This document shows, in pieces, positions 5,898 to 9,246 of a stretch of DNA of 9,246 bases. The notes below the pieces were generated by a model. The model made no database searches. It saw nothing but the letters and a program-made list of their open reading frames with translations, and had not been told where the DNA came from. How positions within the stretch are numbered: position 1 is the stretch's first letter; each line of letters begins with the position of its first letter. Made by a program: the position numbers and the translations under genes. The DNA comes from Maccoyibacter sp900556645 (GTDB lineage Bacteria; Bacillota; Clostridia; Lachnospirales; Lachnospiraceae): NCBI GenBank assembly GCA_958349535.1, contig CATWDJ010000041.1, forward strand, positions 1 to 9,246, written 5' to 3'.

Positions 5898-7067
5898 ATG
5901 ATAGAAATTATCCAGGAAGAAAAAAAGCAGAAGATAACCTTACCGAGAAACCTAAGACAAATCGGAAGCCCTAACGGCGACCATAGAATTTACGTGGAAG
6001 ATTTTGTATACACCTTTTTGCATCCCAGCAGTCAGGAAAAAAGAAACGACGGAATGAAAGTCGGGATTCTGGTGGGCAGGCAGGAGGAATACGAAGGAGT
6101 CCGTTACTATTTTGTAAAAGGAAGCCTATGCGTAGAAAATATTTCCTTTGAAAAAGGGTTGCCGCAGTTCACAGGAGAAATATGGGGCAGTATCTACAAA
6201 GATATGAAGAACTATTTTGATGATGAAGACCCGGATAAATCTCTTCAGATTTTGGGTTGGAGTATGGAAATGGGAGGAATGCCACCGAGACTGACCACAG
6301 AAATAGAACGGCTGCATAAAAGTAATTTTCCAGAAGAACACACATTGCTTCTGTTGTTAGATGAGGTGGAGAGAGAAGAAAACTTTTATGTTTATGAAAA
6401 GGGAAACCTCAGAAGAAAAGAAGGTTACTACATATTTTATGAGCAAAATCCAAAAATGCAGGAATATATGGTGCAGTACCGCGAGAAAAAGAATCCATCG
6501 GAAGTTACAGAAGTATTTTTTGATGAAGCGGCAAAAAGCTATCGGAAAAAATTAAAAATAGAGGAAGAAGGAACAAAAAAGCATTTCAGCAAATTGGGAT
6601 ATGCGGCGTGTGCCCTGCTGGTGCTCAGTACATTAGTGATAGGTGTGAACAGTATTGGAAGCTACGAAAAAATGGAGCAGCTTCAGGAAGCCGTATCCTT
6701 GATAGCAGGTAACTTTACGGAGCAGGACAGTAAAAAAGATGACGAAGAGCTTGTGGTAACCACCGTAGATGGAGATGTGGAACCATTGGAAGAAAGCGTA
6801 CCGACATCCTCCCAGCAGCCACAGGAGCAAAAGGAGGAAGCTTCGCAGCAGACAAATGCCCAGCCGACAGAAACACAGCAGGCGGCACCTACTGAGGCAG
6901 AGCAGATTCTGGCACAGGGCTATTATGTGGTACAGAGCGGAGATTCCTTAGAAAGCATTAGCACAAAGATATACGGAAACACATCCAGAGTAGCAAAAAT
7001 CAAAGAAATAAATAACATTGAGAATGCCGATAACATTATCATCGGACAAAAATTACTTCTGCCGTAA
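5898..7067 (+). CDS. membrane-anchored LysM protein with degenerate MPN/JAMM-like N-terminal domain
   Basis: Function unknown; I do not recognise a named gene. Start chosen at ATG 5898 (389 aa) because AAAGGGGG (5885-5892) sits five bases upstream and the longer frame starts in the -10 box. Residues about 30-182 resemble an MPN/JAMM fold: VGILVG (55-60), a beta pair with YYFVKGS (70-76), a helix near 95-107, ILGWSMEMGG (118-127), then HTLLLLLDE (148-156). In active JAMM proteases this region reads GW-x-HxH-x7-S-xx-D; here both His are Met (M123, M125), Ser is Thr (T133), and neither the Asp nor the upstream Glu is present, so a catalytically dead scaffold is inferred. A Lys-rich stretch (216-232) precedes one transmembrane helix (about 234-252), giving N-in topology. 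A Gln/Pro/Thr/Glu linker (270-335) spans toward the wall, and a C-terminal LysM (about 341-388, YVVQSGDSL to IIIGQKLLLP) should bind peptidoglycan. It is first in a three-gene envelope unit. The LysM and helix are firm; the MPN call is moderate. Confidence 0.85.
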   Translation: MIEIIQEEKKQKITLPRNLRQIGSPNGDHRIYVEDFVYTFLHPSSQEKRNDGMKVGILVGRQEEYEGVRYYFVKGSLCVENISFEKGLPQFTGEIWGSIYKDMKNYFDDEDPDKSLQILGWSMEMGGMPPRLTTEIERLHKSNFPEEHTLLLLLDEVEREENFYVYEKGNLRRKEGYYIFYEQNPKMQEYMVQYREKKNPSEVTEVFFDEAAKSYRKKLKIEEEGTKKHFSKLGYAACALLVLSTLVIGVNSIGSYEKMEQLQEAVSLIAGNFTEQDSKKDDEELVVTTVDGDVEPLEESVPTSSQQPQEQKEEASQQTNAQPTETQQAAPTEAEQILAQGYYVVQSGDSLESISTKIYGNTSRVAKIKEINNIENADNIIIGQKLLLP

Positions 7068-7077
7068 AAGAAAATTA

Positions 7078-7106
7078 GTGTCATGAAAACCGATATATGA
7101 TATGAT
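7078..7106 (+). promoter_or_regulatory. possible secondary promoter before the DUF5711-like gene
   Basis: GTGTCA (7078-7083, 4 of 6) and TATGAT (7101-7106, 5 of 6) are spaced by 17 bp, with another TATGAT at 7096-7101. It lies in the 70-bp gap after the LysM gene and overlaps the in-frame ATG at 7102, arguing against that ATG as the start. The gene may equally be read from the upstream promoter. Confidence 0.35.
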
Positions 7107-7137
7107 TGGTAGTATAGAAAAGGGGAACGTGACAAAT

Positions 7138-8346
7138 ATGGCAGCAACAAATAGACCAAAACTTCAAACGGTATCCATGAATATGGAAGAATTGGAACAG
7201 AAAATCCGAGAGCATCGTCTTACCATTATTAAAAGAGTGGGGACGGTAGCAGGGATTGTATTTGTTTTATGGCTGATTATATATATCTGCTCTCAAGTGT
7301 GGACTTATGACAGTCATGTGGTAAAATCCAGTCTGGAACGTCCTGATACAGCGGCCACCACCTTTTTGGAGTTTAATGGGAATATTTTAAAATACAGCAA
7401 CGATGGAGCTTTTTATACAGATACTTCCAATAACCTTATCTGGAACCAGACCTATGAGATGTTAAATCCCATTGTGAACACTTCGGGAAAATATGTGGTG
7501 ATTGGTGATAAAAAAGGAAATTTGATTTACATATTAAATCAAAGCGGATGCTGTGGAAAAATAGAAACCACAAAGCCGATTCTTCAGGTTAAGATTGCAG
7601 ATCAGGGAACGGTAGCCGTATTGATGGAAGAAGACGGAGTGGGTTATCTAAAGCTTTATGACAAAACAGGAAAAGAACTGGCAGACGGAAAAACCTATGC
7701 AGACAAAACGGGGTATCCTTTGGACATTGCTTTATCCAAAGACGGAGAAAAGCTGGCGGTATCCTTTTTGGACGTAAAAGACGGAAACGTAAAATGTACC
7801 CTGTCCTTTTATAATTTTGGTTCTTCGGGACAAAAAAAGATTAACAATGTTGTGGGTACCAGTTCCTATTCCGATATGATTATTCCGCAAATTGATTTTG
7901 TCAGCAATAATAAAATGATTGCAGCAGGGGATAAAAAGCTGATTGTTTTCAATTGTTCTCAAAAACCGGAAGTAAAAAAAGAGATAGAATATAAAAGCCA
8001 GCTCAGAACACTCTTTTATGATGATAAATATATCGGTATGATTTTAGATAATGACGGTGGAAAAGATGAAGAGAAATCAGAAGTATACAGCATGAAAATC
8101 TATGACAGCAGTGGAAATCTGGTAAAAGAAAAAGCCTTCTCTACCACATACCGGAAGGCAGAATTTCTGAGTAATCATGAAATATGTCTGTTGAATGATG
8201 ATGAATGTACGATTTATACCCTGCGGGGCGTTGAGAAATATCATGAGACATGGGATAAATCCATTTATAAAATTCTCCCGGGAAGTACATCCAGCAGGTA
8301 TCTGTTTATTGTAGAGGGAGAAACAGACAAAGTAAAACTAAAATAA
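7138..8346 (+). CDS. DUF5711-like single-pass membrane protein with propeller-like outer domain
   Basis: Function unknown. I place it in the DUF5711 family from memory of clostridial proteins, with moderate confidence. From ATG 7138 it has 402 aa: a short cytoplasmic N-terminus with basic residues just before one transmembrane helix (about 34-53), then about 345 residues outside. The outer part is a series of short beta-strand repeats joined by D/N/G-K-G turns (for example GDKKGNLIYIL at 123-133, YDKTGKEL at 174-181, SKDGEKLAVSF at 200-210, YDSSGNLVKE at 322-331), which suggests a beta-propeller of about six to seven blades. That kind of domain usually holds protein or polymer partners, with no catalytic signature seen. 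Six cysteines lie outside, including adjacent C138-C139. Start chosen because AGGGGA (7121-7126) serves ATG 7138; the longer frame from 7102 has no ribosome site. The CvpA gene follows after 16 bp. Confidence 0.85.
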   Translation: MAATNRPKLQTVSMNMEELEQKIREHRLTIIKRVGTVAGIVFVLWLIIYICSQVWTYDSHVVKSSLERPDTAATTFLEFNGNILKYSNDGAFYTDTSNNLIWNQTYEMLNPIVNTSGKYVVIGDKKGNLIYILNQSGCCGKIETTKPILQVKIADQGTVAVLMEEDGVGYLKLYDKTGKELADGKTYADKTGYPLDIALSKDGEKLAVSFLDVKDGNVKCTLSFYNFGSSGQKKINNVVGTSSYSDMIIPQIDFVSNNKMIAAGDKKLIVFNCSQKPEVKKEIEYKSQLRTLFYDDKYIGMILDNDGGKDEEKSEVYSMKIYDSSGNLVKEKAFSTTYRKAEFLSNHEICLLNDDECTIYTLRGVEKYHETWDKSIYKILPGSTSSRYLFIVEGETDKVKLK

Positions 8347-8362
8347 AAGAAGGAACAGATAG

Positions 8363-9061
8363 ATGAATTGGTTATTAATAATTGTTTTGGTTATATTGGC
8401 GGCATATACCATCCGGGGATACCAGAAAGGTTTGCTGCGGGTTTTATTCTCTCTGTTTTCTCTTATTATAACCATTGCATTCGTGACATGGGCAACACCG
8501 TATATCAGTAATGTATTAAAAGAGAACACACAGATATATCAAAAGATTCAGATAAAGTGTGAAGAAAAAGTCAAAGAGCGGATGCAGGAGAAAATTGCTC
8601 AGGAAAGTGAAGAAAAAGAAACCGTATTAGAAAATTACGGAATTACGCTGCCGGAGCATATAGAGGAAAGTTTAATCGGAAAAATCCAAAAAGGTGCAGA
8701 TTACACTTTAGAAAAAAGCGGGATTTATGAAGAGATGGCAAGGGAAATGGCAGATTTCATCAATTATGGAATTGCATTCTTTGCAGCTTTGATTATATGT
8801 GCCATTCTCATGCATTTTTTACAGGATATGTTGGATATCGTATCTAAGATACCGATATTGAAAGGCGTAAATAAAACGCTGGGGGTTGCTGCAGGGCTAT
8901 TGCAGGGGCTTATCATCATATGGCTTTTCTTTTATTTGCTTACCCTGTTCCAAAATGTGGGTTGGGGAGAAATGCTGTTATCTATGATACAGGAAAGCAG
9001 ATTTTTAACGGTCTTATATGAAAATAATATTCTCCTATATATTATTACATTATTTTTATAG
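8363..9061 (+). CDS. cvpA: CvpA family membrane protein with large external loop
   Basis: CvpA is a widespread inner-membrane family first tied to colicin V production; its molecular role is unsettled and it has been linked to envelope homeostasis. The family N-terminus is clear: a hydrophobic start (4-17), then RGYQKGLLR (18-26) and a second helix (about 26-46). The C-terminal pair of helices (about 133-158 and 173-196) contains KIPILKGVNKTLGVAAGLLQG (162-182), matching the family's conserved second half. A further hydrophobic tail ends the protein (about 222-232). At 232 aa it is longer than many homologues (about 160-180) because of a charged, probably coiled-coil segment at 53-130. Positive-inside reasoning (basic turns at 18-26 and 162-171 in the cytoplasm) puts this loop outside, next to the outer domains of the two upstream proteins. 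AAGGA at 8350-8354 serves the start. It is last in its unit. Confidence 0.88.
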   Translation: MNWLLIIVLVILAAYTIRGYQKGLLRVLFSLFSLIITIAFVTWATPYISNVLKENTQIYQKIQIKCEEKVKERMQEKIAQESEEKETVLENYGITLPEHIEESLIGKIQKGADYTLEKSGIYEEMAREMADFINYGIAFFAALIICAILMHFLQDMLDIVSKIPILKGVNKTLGVAAGLLQGLIIIWLFFYLLTLFQNVGWGEMLLSMIQESRFLTVLYENNILLYIITLFL

Positions 9062-9071
9062 AGAAAATCGA

Positions 9072-9118
9072 AGATGTTGGGGTAAGTGAAAACCAAAACC
9101 TCAACATCTATTTATTTG
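9072..9118 (+). terminator. intrinsic terminator after cvpA
   Basis: AGATGTTGGGGT (9072-9083) pairs with ACCTCAACATCT (9098-9109) over 12 bp with a single G-U wobble. The loop is 14 nt, and a T-rich tail (ATTTATTT) follows. It begins 11 bp after the cvpA stop and closes the three-gene envelope unit. The T tract is interrupted, so efficiency may be moderate. Confidence 0.75.
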
Positions 9119-9165
9119 CACAAGATCTGTGTAAAAACATGGTAAAAAATAGAATAGAAAAGGTG

Positions 9166-9194
9166 TTGACAGGTTATATTTTAAATGATAATAT
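9166..9194 (+). promoter_or_regulatory. strong sigma-A promoter at right edge
   Basis: A perfect -35 TTGACA (9166-9171) is followed by TAATAT (9189-9194) at 17 bp, with GATAAT (9187-9192) at 15 bp and TATAAA (9192-9197) at 20 bp as alternatives. It faces right, out of the window, away from the finished envelope unit. The setting (GTGTTGACA, AT-rich spacer, then a GC-rich hairpin) is like clostridial stable-RNA promoters, but the downstream gene is not visible. Confidence 0.7.
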
Positions 9195-9201
9195 AAAAGT
9201 C

Positions 9202-9222
9202 CACCGCAGAAATCCAGCGGTG
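9202..9222 (+). promoter_or_regulatory. GC-rich 5' leader hairpin
   Basis: CACCGC (9202-9207) pairs perfectly with GCGGTG (9217-9222) around a 9-nt loop, within the first bases of the transcript from the promoter at 9166-9194. An A run follows, so it is not a plus-strand terminator. Its 3' arm includes GGTG seven bases before ATG 9230, so if a protein gene starts there the stem would mask its ribosome site. It may otherwise be the leader hairpin of a stable-RNA operon. Confidence 0.5.
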
Positions 9223-9246
9223 TAAAAAAATGAAAAAAGCAGTTGA

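Noticed and set aside
7102..7137. Upstream ATG extending the DUF5711-like protein by 12 residues
   Set aside because: No ribosome site precedes it and it overlaps a TATGAT promoter-like box; ATG 7138 follows AGGGGA.
9230..9246. Start of a protein gene (MKKAV...) at the right edge
   Set aside because: Only five full codons are visible and the ribosome site (GGTG) is weak, so it is mentioned as an alternative and not called as a gene.

Overview
The window is a moderately AT-rich stretch with every supported gene on the plus strand. It looks chromosomal and comes from a Gram-positive anaerobe of the class Clostridia, most likely a Lachnospiraceae-type gut bacterium. That placement is an inference from three things: a PPi-type-like phosphofructokinase, a transketolase split into two genes, and the style of the LysM, DUF5711-like and CvpA proteins. 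No transposase, integrase, CRISPR array, tRNA or rRNA body is visible.

Layout. Positions 1-172 are non-coding and hold a good sigma-A promoter for pfkA plus a possible divergent minus-strand promoter. Positions 173-5734 carry a tightly packed run: 6-phosphofructokinase (pfkA), DNA polymerase III gamma/tau (dnaX), the YbaB/EbfC nucleoid protein, RecR, and the N- and C-terminal transketolase subunits. It ends at a strong intrinsic terminator (5755-5786). The dnaX-ebfC-recR core is the classic replication/repair cluster; here it sits between a glycolytic gene and two pentose-phosphate genes. Gaps are 18-20 bp around dnaX. They widen to 89 bp before recR and 75 bp before transketolase, and both wider gaps contain hairpins that could tune expression.

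Positions 5787-5897 contain a new promoter (extended -10). It drives a second transcription unit of three envelope genes, ending at a hairpin terminator (9072-9118). The first is a membrane-anchored LysM protein whose cytoplasmic N-terminal domain resembles an MPN/JAMM fold with all metal ligands lost. The second is a single-pass protein with a large propeller-like extracytoplasmic domain (DUF5711-like). The third is a CvpA-family membrane protein with an unusually large extracytoplasmic loop. By positive-inside topology all three expose domains on the wall side, so they may form one envelope complex; this is the best candidate for an undescribed system here.

The last 130 bases contain a near-consensus promoter, a GC-rich hairpin and possibly the first codons of another gene. 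They could instead be the leader of a stable-RNA operon, and the window ends before this can be decided.

Start sites were revised from the longest open frame for three genes (N-terminal transketolase, LysM protein, DUF5711-like protein). In the last two the longest frame begins inside a probable -10 box.
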